Assembly: GCF_963924245.1 (NCBI RefSeq)
Contig: NC_086286.1
Coordinates: forward strand, 122,648,020-122,712,019
Origin: Chroicocephalus ridibundus
Taxonomy: Eukaryota; Chordata; Aves; Charadriiformes; Laridae
Length of the DNA: 64,000 nt
Reading direction: 5' to 3'
The translations under genes and the position numbers were made by a program. The notes beneath the pieces are model-generated. The model was not told where the DNA came from. It ran no database searches and was given only the letters and a program-made list of their open reading frames with translations. Shown in pieces: positions 10,143 to 25,100 of this stretch (positions are counted from its first letter, which is position 1; the number at the start of each line of letters is the position of its first letter).

Positions 10143-13100
10143 GTAATGGCTGTGGCGGCGTGCCTGCTTGTGGGTGCGTGCTCAGGGTGGCTGCCTGCAA
10201 GGGGAAAAGCGAGGAGAAACTTCTGCTTTAAGTTTGCTCCTTTCCTGTCACATTTTATAGCATCAGAAGCATTTAGCTGGTGAAGGATCCTCTTTGTACC
10301 AGTAACGTTGCTGAGTTGTGGATGCGATCCAGGCATGATCTCTGTGCTGTGATCATCCTGTTTGGACCCAGCACCTCTGCTGTTTCGCTTTTGCAGTCCG
10401 GCTGCATGTTAATCTTGGTTCCAGAGAATGTGGAAAGCCCTGTGCCAGGCGCTGGGACCAGGAGACTGATTATTTATGTGCCTAAAGTTAGGCGAGGTTT
10501 TTGAGTAGCAGCTGGTGTCCCTCAGCATTCAAGAGAGGCACAGGCATGCTTGGCGGGCAACTTTTTCCATCCTGAAAAACTTATGAAAGACGGGTGTGAA
10601 AATTTAACCCCTGGACATGCCTTTTTTTCTCTATGTCTGTCTGATAGGGAGAGCCTAAACGATTAATTTAGATTAGATGTTTAATTTCTAGGCAGCTGAT
10701 ACTAACTGACATAAACCCCATCTTCCCATTTGCATTCGGTGATGATACCACCTGCTACTGATGCGATATGGTCAGCTTCAGGTGAAGGACCGCACAGCCC
10801 CCTACTTGCAAAAACTAGCTAAAAATGAAACTCCTGTAACATCCTGAAATTTGAAAAAAAAATATATTAACAACTCATGGATGTGTAAAATTTTCTTTCT
10901 CGTTTTCAACTATTAGATTTCCTATTTGTAAGTACTTCTCTGCAGCCATGGTTGTTAAACTCGTGGTGTTAAATGAAAGCAGAGGTTCAAGCAGAATCAG
11001 CTGAAGTACGAGGTGTAAGAACATCAAGTGCTGTCGGTCTTGTATTAAAGCACATTGGGTGCACCTTAGAGGAAGCTCATGTGCCTCATGTTCCTTGGCT
11101 TCTTCAAGTTTAACAGGCTGGTTTTAACCTTATATTGCTATGCCCTTCCTCTGTCTTTCATCTATGCAAATCATGCTCAGTTACTTGTTCATTCATCTTA
11201 GGGCAGAAACGTAGGACTGGAAGAAAACTCATTCCAGTCCATTCTCCTACTATTTCAGAAACCATACCACATACTAAACTAACCAAGCCTCACTCAAAAA
11301 AACCAATCATAATATTTCTTTGACTCTTCTGATGCGAGGCTGTTAGAGAACCTCCTTGTTCTATTAAAAACAAATCCTGGTGGCAACCAAATTAAGGCAG
11401 CCTGCCAAACTGTCCTTTCCAGTGCAATGCCTTTTGGGGACAGAACGGGGGTTGTTCAGCCTGGAGAGAAGGAGCCTGAGGGGAGACCTTCTCGCTCTCT
11501 ACAACTGCCTGAAAGGAGGGGGTAGCCAGGTGGGGGTCGGTCTCTTCTCCCAACTAACAGGCGATAGGACAAGAAGAAACAGCCTCAAGTTGCGCCAGGG
11601 GAGGTTTAGATTGGATATTTGGAAAAATTTCTTCACCAAAAGGGTTATCAAGCATTGGAACAGGCTTCCCCAGGGAAATGGTGGAGTCCCCATCCCTGGA
11701 GGTATGTAAAAGACAGGTAGATGTGGTGCTGAGGGACATGGTTTAGTGATGGTTTTTGTCAGAGTTAGGTTGATGGTTGGACTCGATGATCTGAAAGGTC
11801 CCTTCCAACCTAGCCAATTCTATGATTCTATGTTTCGCCGTGACTTAAGCTTGCCTTTAATTGCCTTTTTTCCCAGGAAACTTTTAGCAAAATCTCTTAG
11901 ATGAAATTTTAAAACAAACCTGACAGAAGAGTCCTTTTTGGGGGTCCATTCACAGATTGAATGAGCAAAACTTTTACGTACTGAAGAGTGTGTTGAAGTA
12001 CAAATGCTAACTTAGTGGCTCTGAGTCCATTAATTTTGATGTTCATTTGCCTGGGGACCCTTTACGCCGCTGTTGGTGCTATGGCAGCTGCTGCCACATC
12101 TGAACACACCAGAACCCCCTGAAGGACTGTATAAACTCCAGGTTTTGTTGGGACAAGAAACATTTTCAATAGGAGAAAACTCAAAATAAGGCAAAGGTGA
12201 AAGAAAAGGCTTTCTTACGCATCTCCCCTTTACTGTGTGCTTACAGATAGGACTTTCCCTTTGACTTTTTTCTTAGTCCAGCAACTCAGCGTCCTTATGA
12301 GTTGTGACCTCTCCCTTCTGGTTCCCCGAGCCAAGAGGGACCTTTCCGTCCATCACCCCCAGGCTGGCTGCCTGCCTGCAGCACGATCATCTCCCACTAT
12401 CCCCTTCCTCTCCTTAAACATCCCAGGCATGTCCCCCTCCCTTCCCACCTCCCACACTGGCACGAAGTGCTGAGGCCAGGAAAAATAAGCCTTTTCCTGC
12501 CTCCTCCCTTTTAAAGGAGTAGGCACTGTAGCATCCTAGAGCCAAAGCAAATAACAGGTGCTGCTGCCAAAGGGGTCATTAACGGGCATTACAAGGGTTG
12601 CAAAAAACATCTGCAATAATTTCGTAATTAGAAGATTCCTCCCCTGGATTAATCCTTCAGTCTGACAAAGTGACACTCATTTCTTTTTCTGTCTTAAACA
12701 GTTAACTTTCTTACTGTTGGCCCTTTTGTGTGTATCCCTCACTGCTTTTTCTCTCAAGCCCCGGAGTAACACACCAGACTTCCACTGCTTCTGCTTGAAG
12801 TTCACTGCTTCTGTTTTCCTCCTGCAGAAGAAGACGTGGGCTGGAAGAATAGTCTGGTTTTCCCCTTGTGTCATCCGTGGGTCTAAAAAAAGAAAGATCC
12901 TCTGCTCTAGTAAAATATTTAATCTCTGCGCTAATAAAAGATACCACCTCTTCCTCCTAAAGCTGCCTGGCTAGTTAAAGGAATTTTGCAGGTGGTCTGA
13001 GATGAGCAGGGTGGGTAACTGGAGCCACCATACAACGCAAGAGCTGCTTCATGAGGGGTTCAAAGGATGTGGTTCCTCACTCTGCCTGGCAAATGTGGTA

Positions 13101-16100
13101 AGAATTAGTAAGGAATTCCAAATGCTTCCCAACAGCTTGCTAATTAAGCTAACAGGAAAAGTTCAGTAAACCCATGAGGCTGTTCCACACTGTTGTATGG
13201 ACCTGTGGATCCAAACCTCACTCTCAGTGTGTTGATCGCGTTCAGGACACGGTGCCGTGTCTCAGGAGTCAGGTAGACGCCTCTCAGCCTTATTCGCTGC
13301 GTGTGCTTGGTTGAGGGGTGGCTGGCTGGGTTACCTGGCAAGGGATGTGCGTCCTGCGTGAGGTTTGGTGGAGGGGAAACAGGCTGGAGGAGAGGACAGG
13401 GCTTCTGGTGGAGTGTTTCTGAAGAGTGTCCACAGCTGAGTTGCTAATGGTCTGTGACCCTGGTCCTGTGTACAGACCAAAATTCGAAAGTCCCTGAGAG
13501 AGAGGGGACATGGCATTGAACTCGTGTGTGTGTGCATGCCAAGGGAGAGAAAACCAGCGGAGCGCACCTACCTCCCAAAATGCGTCTTGGCAGGACTGCA
13601 GCCGAGGGTTGTTGCTCCCTGTCTGGCTGTTTCCCTGATTTCTTTCCTGTGGTATTTCAGACAATGTTCTTCTGAAGTTTTTATTTCTCTGGAGCATCTC
13701 TTTCATGCAAGCTCAGATCTGCCTCTCATCGTGGCACTGCTGTTCTTTGCGGTTCTTTGCTGTTCTTTGTCCCAGTCTCTGGGAAAGAAAGAGCTTTCAG
13801 ACCTGAAAGCAGTTTCATAGGCCCTAAATCCTAACAGGATTTTTATTTTGCTTTCTCTATCTTTATATGTCATCAAGGTCTCCTTAAGCGCTGTTTCAGA
13901 CAGAGCAGTAAACTGGGACATAGTTTTGGCAGGCAATGCCCATGCTTTGTTGGTACCCACCCGTAACACAGTGATGGTAAATGTCGAACTGCTTGACAGC
14001 TTGTTCCAGTAGCTGTTTTCGTGACATTAGACCATCAGCATAATTACACCGGGACAGATGAAAAATGTGTTTATTCAGGTGTCTGTCTCGAATAGCAGCT
14101 ATTAGTAGATGCTCAGTAACAGGGTGTAAGGAGCACACCCAGGGAGAATGCCGCCTTCTGCGTTTCCTTCCCAGCTACTGGCTGGCAACAGTTGCAGGAT
14201 TTCCTAGGCTGGAATTTGCACCCAGGTGACCTGGCTATGACAGCCTAATCCCCTTTTTTACCCTGTGTGTAATTTTGGCTTCCGCAGCATCCCGGGGCAA
14301 TGAATCCATAATTTAACCATGAACCATAGGAAGAAAGCTACCTTCTAATAGGTGCCCATTAGCTTTTGCATTATGAGAAACTGGGAATAATTATTCTCTT
14401 TTCACCTTTCCTGGGATCTAATTTGACTTGGTCTCCTGTTATTGAACGTTTCATTCATGCTTGCTGTCCGTTCCTTTGCCTTTTCTAGCTCAGTCTAACC
14501 TGATGGGCAGAGATGGAATGGGCAGAGACACACATTAAATTGAAGGTGTGAGCCCAGGATGGGTTTGGATACTTGCTGTCCTTTCTCCACCCTGTTCCTA
14601 GCAAGATGAGAGCTCTAAATTAATTATTAGCACTTGTATAATAGATCTTGGGGTCATTTCAGAATGTGATTCTTCTAGCCATTCTTCTTCTGTGATGTTT
14701 CGAGGTCTCCTCATAGTTTAGACTATGACTCCAGATTATGCGCAAACTTTTAATTCCTTCTTCTAAGGACTGAATTTGGAATATATTTAAGGCCACATAT
14801 CCTAAAAGCTGTATTGGGCTCTTCGGTACACCCTATTTATCCACTACTAATCCTGGTCTTTGATAACGCTTGTACAAATTTGCTGAGCACTGGAATGACT
14901 CTTTGAAGCTTCCCAGGTCCTCCTTCAGGAGCCCTTTAGAAAGGCACCACGTTTGCGTGTCTGTCCTCCCGTTGCTGAGGGTGATTTAACGGATCACGGT
15001 AGGTAGTTCTGCAACTTCATATTTTAATCCCTCTAGAGTTTTGAATTGGAATATTTTATCACTGGTTTACCCGGCACTTGTTTAATTCTATTCTACGTAA
15101 TACTTCCTTCGAAACAAGATCTCAGTCCATCACTCGCAGTGAAAGGCTCCGGGGTGGTCCTTGTCTTGAACTGGTGCAATTGCTAACTCAGGTTGCGTCC
15201 CCACTTGGTTTCGTTACACCTTGAGCATTTATCAGGCTCGGCGACACACTGGGCGAGTTCCTGCATCTGGTATGTTTGGAAAAGTCTTTATTCTTGGGGG
15301 TGGGGATTGCCATCAGCGTCTTGATCCTCAAACCTTTTTTAATATTTTAATTTATCAGCATTTTAAAATGTTTAGTATTTTAATTTTACTATTTTACTAT
15401 TTTAATATTTTAATAAATATAGTATTTTAATAGTATTTAATATATTTATATTTTATATTTTTATACTTTAATATTATTATAAATATATTATTATAAAATT
15501 TATTTTATTATAAAATTATTATAAATGTTTATATATTTATATATAATTATATATTATATATTAAATATAGTTAATAATAGTATTTTAATAAATAATTAAT
15601 TTATTAGATATCATATTTATTTGTAATTTCGTGTTTGGACACAAAATTCTGCTGTCTGAAAGACACGTTTTTGAATATCCACCACCATTGTGCTGTTCGA
15701 CGAAGCTGACTTGGTCCTTTTTAATTCCAACTGTGTTTAATCTCGGTGTAATTTTAATTGCTCTAAATAGATTGCAGTACGTTGGATGAGATTCAGCACC
15801 GGACTGTTTGTGTAGGCGTTTACAGGTACAGGAGACGTCCAAGCTTTACTGGTAGTGAGGGGACACCCAGTGAGTGCTGTTAGTGGAGCCTACGGGCAGT
15901 TCAGGTCGCCTTCGTGAAGGGAGGCGTGCGGGAGCTGCTCGGATGAGTTGGGTTTTAGGCTCCCCTGACTGCACGGACCCAATCTCTACTGCCTGTAACA
16001 GGAGCGTGGGCATCTTGCTCACACGTAATCGTCTTCTATAAAGTGTTTCAATCTTTAATTGAGTGCGACCTTAATTAAATAATTAAGTTTTATTGCAGGT

Positions 16101-19100
16101 TGCTGTTAGTTCAGATTTAATTCTATTTTAAAATTAGTTTAAGTACATTTTCATGTTAATTTAAAATTTAAAAAAACCTCGTTTTAAAACACAGTATAAA
16201 TTCACTGATTTTTATCTAGCCTGATGATGAGGACCATAAAAATCCATCCTTAGCAGTTTGGCTATTATTAAAACGATATTTTATTTATTATCACCCAGAG
16301 AGTTTAAACAGTCATTCTTTCTTTAATAATTTGCAGTTGAAGGACACAATCAAAATTCAATCGATATCAAGAGGAATCTTTTCCTTGGCTTCAAAGAGCT
16401 TTTAATGAAACATAAAGCCTGTTTCATTAAAAGCTGTTTCATTAAAAGAATACAGACACAAACAACACAAGAACTGGTTAAAGTCAATAGCATAAGCCGG
16501 GCGAGCGAGGAGGTCTCAAGGCTTTTCAGTACTCCACACAGGTCAACAGAAACCTTTTTCTGACCCTTATCAGCAATGTAACCTGGAAAAGAAAATCAGG
16601 TTTCCTGATATGCCAAGAGACGGTAGGAACCCCCAGACCTTTCCATAGCTACAATGACTTTGCCAAAAGAAAGGGGTGTGCATATAAATGTGAACGCTGG
16701 GCTTTTGATTTCCAGGGCTGTTGCGTGTGAACAGAAATTGCCTCCACTAAGAAAAAGATGCTAAAGTTGCTTCATTTCCAAATTTTGATTTTTATACCGA
16801 AATCTAACAGCCAGTAGGTACTGCACGATTGTTTGCTAGTTTAGAGTATCTACAAATACCAGTGATTTTTCTCATAATGTAGGAATTCAGAAGTGAATAC
16901 CTATTGCTGAAATTTTTGAGAGGACGCTAGGATTAAGGGAAAATGAAAGAATGATTTATGGTATCGAAAACTTTCCCTGAATATAAGTCTCAGCGAAGTT
17001 GTTACTTATTTTGGTATTAATCTTTAAATGCCTGTACAAGAAAGAGATTTTTTGTATTAGCAGAACCTTTAAACTATAAAATAATTTAAAAAAAAATTTT
17101 AAAAGGATGCAGGGGTGGGGAGATTTTGTTTAAAAACTGTAGATTCAAATAAGTAGGATTATGGATTTTTACAGTGTGGGTACTTTGCGGTGGCAGCGAA
17201 GGGATGCACTAGAGAATCCATCACTTGAGTTCTTTAAATCTAGGTAGGTTGTAATTTTTGAACTGTAATGTAATTCAAATATAAAATATTGATCTTGGGG
17301 AAGGAATCTCTTCTGCTCTGCAAGACGTTAGGCAGGCCCCTGTGATCTTCCCTTCTGATCCCTAAGTTGAGAGATTTTGGCCTGATTCCTGTTCGTCTTT
17401 GTGCACTTCTGAGCCAAGGTGTACAGAGAGCAGGAAGGACCAGGTCCTCCCTCCACACCTCTCGGCAGCGCTGAAGCCCTGTTGGGGCTCCCGTCAGACG
17501 TGTTAACAATACAGTAATATGAAATCTTTGTTTGTTCCAGCATGGGCCTGTATTCACAATATTCGCTCTGGGAAAACGGTATACTTTTGTGACTGATGAA
17601 GAAGGATCTGAAGCTTTTTTTAAATCTAAAGACTTAAATTTTGAACGGGCAGTACAACCAGCTGTCGAGAACGCAGGTAAATGAGACCTAGCTCTTTTTT
17701 AAATGGAAATCAAATCCAGTTACCCAGGAACATTAAAGCCCAATCCAAAGCCCTTTGGCTTTTTGACCGTACCTTAAATGCTTATCTTAACCCATGACCA
17801 CGCTACAAAATGAAGGCGAAATGAGATTCCTTCGTATGGATCCAGCACTATAAGCCTGCAAAGTGATTTGGATTCAGTCTCAAGGCATCAAAGGTTTCAG
17901 ATCCAGGGAATGTTATTACTTTTAGCCTTAAGTAACCCCGGTTTGAAATCAAGTCCTTTTCTGTGGCTACACACTCCACCTTTGTGTACAAGGTTTGGAG
18001 CAATAGTATGTTGTCCTAGTACTTAATTTGCAAATCAGCTTGCAGCAATAATTAGATGTTACCCTGCAATAAAACAGTCATTAGAACGGGATGAGGTGTG
18101 TATCTAATCTGCAGTGGCATGCTCCGTCAGCTCATGTGCTTGTATCCACGTGGAATGGCACAGACAGGAATTCTCTGAGTAGTTTGGCAATTCTGGACAA
18201 TGCAATGAGAGAGAAGCAACATGGCAGAGAGATTAAATCATAGAATCACAGAATCCCCATGGCTGGAAGGCACCACTGATAATCACCCATTCCAAGCCCC
18301 TGCTCAGAGCAACGTCAGTGGCAGCAGGTTGCTCAGAGCTGTGTCCAGTTGGGTTTTGAGTATCTCCAAGGATGGAGACTCCACAACCTCCCTGGGCAAC
18401 CTGTTCCTGTGTTTGACCATCCGCACAATAAAAACTTTCTTACGTCTCAGTGGAATCTCCTGTATTCCCATTGCCTCCTGCCCTGAGAAGAGCCTGGCCT
18501 CATCTTCTTTACTCCCACCACCAGATACTTATCCACACTGATAAGATCCCCCTGAGCCTTCTCTTCTCCAGGCTGAACAGTCCAAGCTCTCTCAGCTGCT
18601 CCTGTTATGACTGAGACAATGTACTATAGCATGAAGACCTAAAAACTGTTTTTTCTTGTTTTAATTTATTTTTAATTTCAGTCAGTTTTGCGGAGCGCAT
18701 GCGCGTCTCTGTACAGCCACACTGAAGCTGGGGGGAAATCTCTGGATTATTGCTTCTGGCACTGAAGCTTCACGAGGCAGGAAGAGGTTACCCAGACGGG
18801 TAGAGGCAGAGGGCTCACCAAAATCTTTACAGGGTTAGAATGAAGCTTTCTGGGAATTTCACTCTAGGAAAATGAGGCATTTAAATTAGAGTCACGAGTG
18901 TAAAAAATTTCGCTCTATCTTTCCATGAAAATCTACTTCATCTACTTTCCAAAACATGTTTCTGTTTCTTTTTGTGTTTAGTTTCTGTCCCTGCGGAAGC
19001 ATTTTATCAGAACCATAGTAACCTCTACAGCATGATGAAAGGAAAAATGGGTCCTTCTAATCTGCACATGTTCACGGGTACTTTGTGTAAGGAACTGCAG

Positions 19101-22100
19101 GAGCACATGGCACAGCTGGGCATGGAGGGCACAGGCGACCTCAATGACCTGGTTAGGTAAGGGAATTTTGCAGCACATCTGTATAACACATGGGTGTCCT
19201 ACGTGGGACATCTAAACACGTTTTATCTAAAGGTGTTTCTCCCAGGTAGGAGAAACATCTCAGTAACCTATTTGGAAGAAAAAAGAAAACACAGTATCTT
19301 CCAACAAAACCTGTTTCCCAAAAGATGGCATAAAAAGCTCCATGTCTTTATAAAGAACTTAAGAACAGACAAAATGCTTGATCTTCAGCAGGATGAAAAC
19401 GTTCCCTGTGTGGTTTGGGCCAAGCTTAGCCCAAAACTTAAATAAGATCTCTACAACTGACTTTGCTGCCAAAACTTCATCCTCCATGTAAAAAAAGTCC
19501 CTTTACTGACAGTTTCATGTGACAACAACAGAGCTTGTAACTCCTCCTTCTTCCTGATCATCTGGGAGAACACCTAGATCTTACCTGCCCATCAGGACTA
19601 CAAGTTGAATATTGCCTTTGGCTTGGACCTATTTCTAAGACCTCACACCCAGGTTGTATTTTGCTGACTTTTGCTGCATAATACATCTAAGGTACAGCTT
19701 TTTACTGCAGCTAAACCTGCCACTTCAATTACTGCAATTTGGATTAACTGGGGAAAGACGTAGGGGAAAGGGGCTTTGAAACCTCCCAGCCCTCGGTCCT
19801 GCTGGTCTCAATACTGGGGTGCAAACCCCCACATCCCATGGTGTTCCCCCACCTGGCTTCTGAGATAAAAGTCCCGTCTGCTTCTTGTGAAAAAACAGAG
19901 TCATGGAATCGTTAGCGTGCTACGCCACTGCCTGGTACGCTAATATGGGCTCACGTTTTCTTGTTATTCCCCTGTCTGAATCCGTCCGTGGTCTTTTACC
20001 TGGGCTCAAGTTTCTGAGGGGAGGGATGGACCTGTTGTTCTTGTGGTCCGCACAAGGCGTGGGTGCCCATGGTGGCGTGGGTGCCCATGGTGGCATGGGT
20101 GTACAGCTCATACGTGAAGCGTGCCTGGCTCCCTGCTGCATCCCTGCTGCAGCCTTGGGGAACAGGACGTTCTTCCCACTGCCGTGGCTGTCATGGAGAC
20201 CGGTCACCAAATCTGAATCTGCTGCTATTTGTCTAAAATGAAAAAAAAGTCATAGGCTAGATGGTAAACTACAGAATTCATAAGTCATCCCCAGTAAATC
20301 TGTGCTGAGTGTAATCTGTTCTTATGGTTTTGCCAGACAACACAGGATAGAATTGGAATGCAATGCCCCGGATAACTGTTACTTAGCTGCTTCAAAATTA
20401 AATCCATAGAGCCAGCAGGTGGCTCTGTCTGCCTTATGATCTGTAGAAAAGCAAGAAAGCGAAAGAGCCATTGCCTGAAATATGCGTTTAGCAGCTGCTG
20501 GAACCCAGCAAAGATGCATAAGGGCTTCTCAGGGCTCAAGAGTACAGGTGAAGCGGGCTGGGAAACGAGCTCAGGGTTTGCAGGATAACAGAGGAGCAAA
20601 CAGGGAGGAGTGAGATAAAATAAAAGAAAAAAAGCATTGTTCAGTCCAGCAAAGCTGGAGCCAGAGGGAGGATTTCTCGGAGTGTCTAGTTGCGGAAGGG
20701 CTTGTGCAATGCCCGGAAGGTCCACGTGGGTTATACCTGAAATAAAAGGAGTGGTTAATGGGGAGAAGGGGACCTCAGTGCCCAGAGCCTTTCTGCCACT
20801 GCTCAAGTGACCAAACGCTAACTGATGAAGTTCAGCCACATGCAGAGGACTAGCCCGAGGTCCACGTATCTCCCAGCCTCTGCTTAAAATCTGCAATAAG
20901 GGTGTGAGTGAGGTATGAGCCTTGTGCCAGCCCTTCCATAGTGGTGCAATGCTTGAGTCCCGCACTTTTAGTGTTGGCAATTCAACACGCCGTGTCCTGA
21001 CCTAAAACTGCTGCAACAGCTTCCCTGTAGCCTGTAAGTCATGGGGATCTTGTCCTTGCAGGTATGTCATGTATCCAGCAGTGGTGAACACTTTGTTTGG
21101 GAAAGGCATCTGCCCGACAAGTCAGAGTGAAATCAAGGAGTTTGAAGAACATTTTCTGAAGTATGATGAGGACTTCGAATATGCTTCTCAGATGCCCGAG
21201 TGCTTCCTGAGGTAACGGAGCAGAGCTGATGCTTGATGCAAGCATTACAGGCATTTTGCTTGCTGGGATATCAACCGCAAGAGAGATTTTCCCTGGAGGA
21301 TGATGCACTGTCTTTATCGATGGTGTGTCCTTGGATCAGGCAGGCTTTCAGCTAGGTGCTTCAAAAAAGTTCTGACTTTGTCTCACGCATTTCGAGCATT
21401 GGAACAGGCTGCCCAGGGAAGTGGGCCAAGGAACTCCAAGGAAGGGAGCTTGTCAGTGCTCTCAGGGCCATGACAGCACCTTGAACACCTCCAAATAGCC
21501 TTCAGAAAGAGCTAAGTATGCTCTAAAAATGTGGCCTTTATGTCTTAGGGGAGGTCATTCTTGAAAAGATTGAGCTATAAATTGTCCAAAGCCGCAATGA
21601 GAGCCCGCAGTGGAATAGATAGGAAAATCTCGGAGTCTTGTGGTCACCGGTCCTGGCTGCAAGATGAGGTCTGGCCAAGGTGAAGTCAACACTACTGTCA
21701 GATTGACACTCGAGTATTCATCCACTGACTGCTGCCCAGGGGCTTTTGGAAAGAAACCAAGGAGTCCTTCTCATGGAAAAGGAAATGTCGGTTTGTGCTG
21801 CCTCAGTTAAGTGCTCCTTGTTTGTTGCTTTTCTTTACAGGAACTGGTCTAAATCCAAAAAATGGCTTTTAAAATTATTTGAGAAAGTAGTGTCAGATGC
21901 TGAAAAGACCAACCCTTCAGAGACCACATCCAAGGTAAACATCCAAGGTGGTGAAAGCTTACTTCGTTGTATATTCTGATTGAAGCGATGGAGGGCAGGA
22001 ATTATTTCAGTACTGGAGGACATAAGCTAAATATGTCAGCTTTGATAGCTGTGCCTTAATTGTCCAGTATTGCTGTGACCTCCATTAGGTCAGACCCCTA

Positions 22101-25100
22101 ATTTTGAGTCCTACTCCTCAATTTAGTTTATTTCCTACAATTCTGACAATTAACATCTTTCTCCGGGGAATTTTAAGCCAAGGGTTCAGAGCTGTGACCC
22201 ATTGCCAGCCTCCAGTATCGCAGCCGCAGTGAGCAGTTGAAAGAGGTGAGAGAAAGACCTCTTCAGTTGTTTCTCTGAGGGCACCGCGCTGTGAAATTTC
22301 AAAACCTTGCATGTACTATTTTTAAACCCTGGTGTAGAGTGAGTAGATCCTCCAGCAGCCAGACTAGTAGAAAATAGCTGATTACTGGATTGGAAGCCAA
22401 GTACCCTAAATATTGATTGTGTCAAAGCTGTGATAAGTTGTCCCCCTGGTTATTCTCCTTAGCTATGGCAGGAATTCTGTCTCTCCAGTTGACAAATGCG
22501 AGGGCAGACTGGCCTGGGAATTTTGATCTACCAAATGGTTATAGAACAGATCATTAAACAAACCAGGTTTTATTTGGACTTTAAAAGCTTTACATACCAC
22601 AGTTTCTTTCATAAAATAAACCAGAATAATAGAAAGAAAGAGAGGGCTGGAGAGGGAGTGGTGGGAGGTAAGAAGGTGCGGGAAGTAGGAGGCATGTACT
22701 TGCTGTCTTAGATTGGGTGGGAATTTGGAAAAAAGAGCGGTCATTTTTTATTCAAGGTCATCCTTTTCACCTCTGAAAAGTAGACAGGAAGCTTTGCCTT
22801 GAAGGCATGGTGGCCCTGTAAATATTTAAGTAAATACTATAAGAAAAAGCCGATGCTAGAACATTACACAGTTGCTATAGTTTCAAAAAATATCAAGCCA
22901 TTGAAGTCATTGGTTAGGTCACTAACAAAGCACCTGGAACTAGGGACTTTGCTGATACATCAGACCATCTCTTCATAACAAGAACCTTTTTGGCAGGAAC
23001 AGAGAGAACATTTTCTTCATTTCCATTCATTCAACTTGTTCAGCCCCGTTGTCGGGTTCTTTAAAGTAGAGAAGTAGAGCAGGAATTAAAAAAGAATAGA
23101 GATTTCTTTTTTCTTTCTTCCACATACAAGCAACAATGGGGAGCGAGGGAAGCAGGTTCCCTAAAAACTTTAAGAAAACGGAGGGCAGTGCAAGTATTCA
23201 GTAGGGATTCACGTGGCGCACTGACGACTTCTGGCCCTCTGCCTATGAGTCTCAATTTCTCTTAACAGCTATCGTCTCTACTTTGTGACTGCAAAAAAGC
23301 CATAACTAACTTCACTTCTCTTTGATAAATTAGCCTCACGTTAATATCCTTGAATTTTAGTAAGCCCTACCCTAAACTACATTTTAATATATTTTTGGAA
23401 ATACACATTATTATCTTTTATTTATAACAGACACTACTGCAACATCTCCTGGACAACTTGCAAGGAAAACATCTGGGTCCCAATTACGGTCTCCTGATGC
23501 TCTGGGCTTCCCAAGCAAATGCTGTCCCTGTAAGTACCTCCGCTAGAGAAACACATTCTCTCCAACCTGCTCAAAAGCCTGTGTTTGGGAAGCAAAGACT
23601 TCGACCCAGAGGTCACACACACTGCATGTATTCCAAAGAAGGGATTATCACGCCCACGTGCATCACTACAAATATACCCAGGCTGCAATGTCACAGAAGC
23701 AATAACAAGAAAAGCTCTGCTTGTATTTTTCCTAAATTATTATGTCCCTATCGTAACATTTCGGGAACATATGTCTTATAGATATTAAGATCACAGTCTT
23801 AAGCTGGGAAGAGCATTTAACTCTATTTTAAAGCACTGTGGCTGCATTATAGTAGGGACTCTGTTTTAAATAGCCTGGTGTTATCAATTGTAAAGAATAT
23901 CAAAAACATATTGTAGAGTAACTTCATCTGTGTGTAAATCCTTGAGTGATTTTGACTCTTTTGCTTTGGGGGATCTGCCGTACAAATGCCAATGTTGCTT
24001 CATGGGCAGAAAAGGAATAGTTTGATTCTACTGCCACTTAAGTTTTGTCTATGTTAGGAACGGATTTGACGGATTAATGATACAGATATATGTATGCTAA
24101 CGAGCCCAATAGATCTAGCACACCTTAGGCTGACCAAAGACATTTATAGGAATTTCTCAGATGAAAAATCCATAGCAGCAAAAAACATCCTTTATTTACC
24201 ATGACTACTAAGCTCTTTCCAGCGCAGTTATGTCTGTTACAGATGAGATGTAGAAAAAAATGATAGTGAGTTATTTTTATATGTACTCCTAGTGGATATA
24301 TCTATGGTTTTTCTAGATTGCGTATTACTACAATTTGCCCAAAAGGAATTTCTTCCATTTCAGTGAGGTTTCTATGGATTCACGTGTTGGTATAAGTGAG
24401 AGGCATAGCCTGCTGTCTGTTATCAGGATAACTGACATTCCTTCCACAACACGATCATTACTTACTCCTGTAATATTCAGCTGTAAATAGACATACAGAT
24501 ATTTCGTTGTGTCTCAGAATAGTCACAACCACTGTTCTGGTGACGGGAATAATGAAAAAAGGCCTTTCACTTTCCAAGGGGATTTTTTTACAAGTGCATT
24601 AAACCCTTTTATCTGAACCAGTTCAGTCATCCCTCCTCGTCCCGTGGAGTGAAGCCACGCTGTCCAAGTGCTCTACAAGAAAACTAAGCTGCCGGATTTG
24701 TTGTGCAGAAGGAGGGCTGCGTCCGCGCGGGGCTATTTGGGAAATAACAGTAGGAGTTCTCATCCCTCGCCGGCACAGATGGCCTGCGACCAGATCTGTG
24801 TGCAGACTGCATCTCCCGCTAGCTCAGCAAGAGGAGAGAGACTCCTGGCAGGGCTGAGAGTCCTTCTGGTTTCATCCTACTTAAGAGGATTTTCTCCTTT
24901 CCTAAATTTCTTGATTTTCAACCTCATTGCATAATCAGTTAGTAAATTATTTCTAAAGGGGATCTACTACTGCTTGTTTTGCTAATTAAAACTTTTCCTG
25001 CCCATTTTAGTGTGACTCACTGTGACAGTGCCCTGCAAGTTATTTAACCTCATTTCTGCTAATATTAGTAGGAATTTACTATTTAATTTTTCTTCCATTC

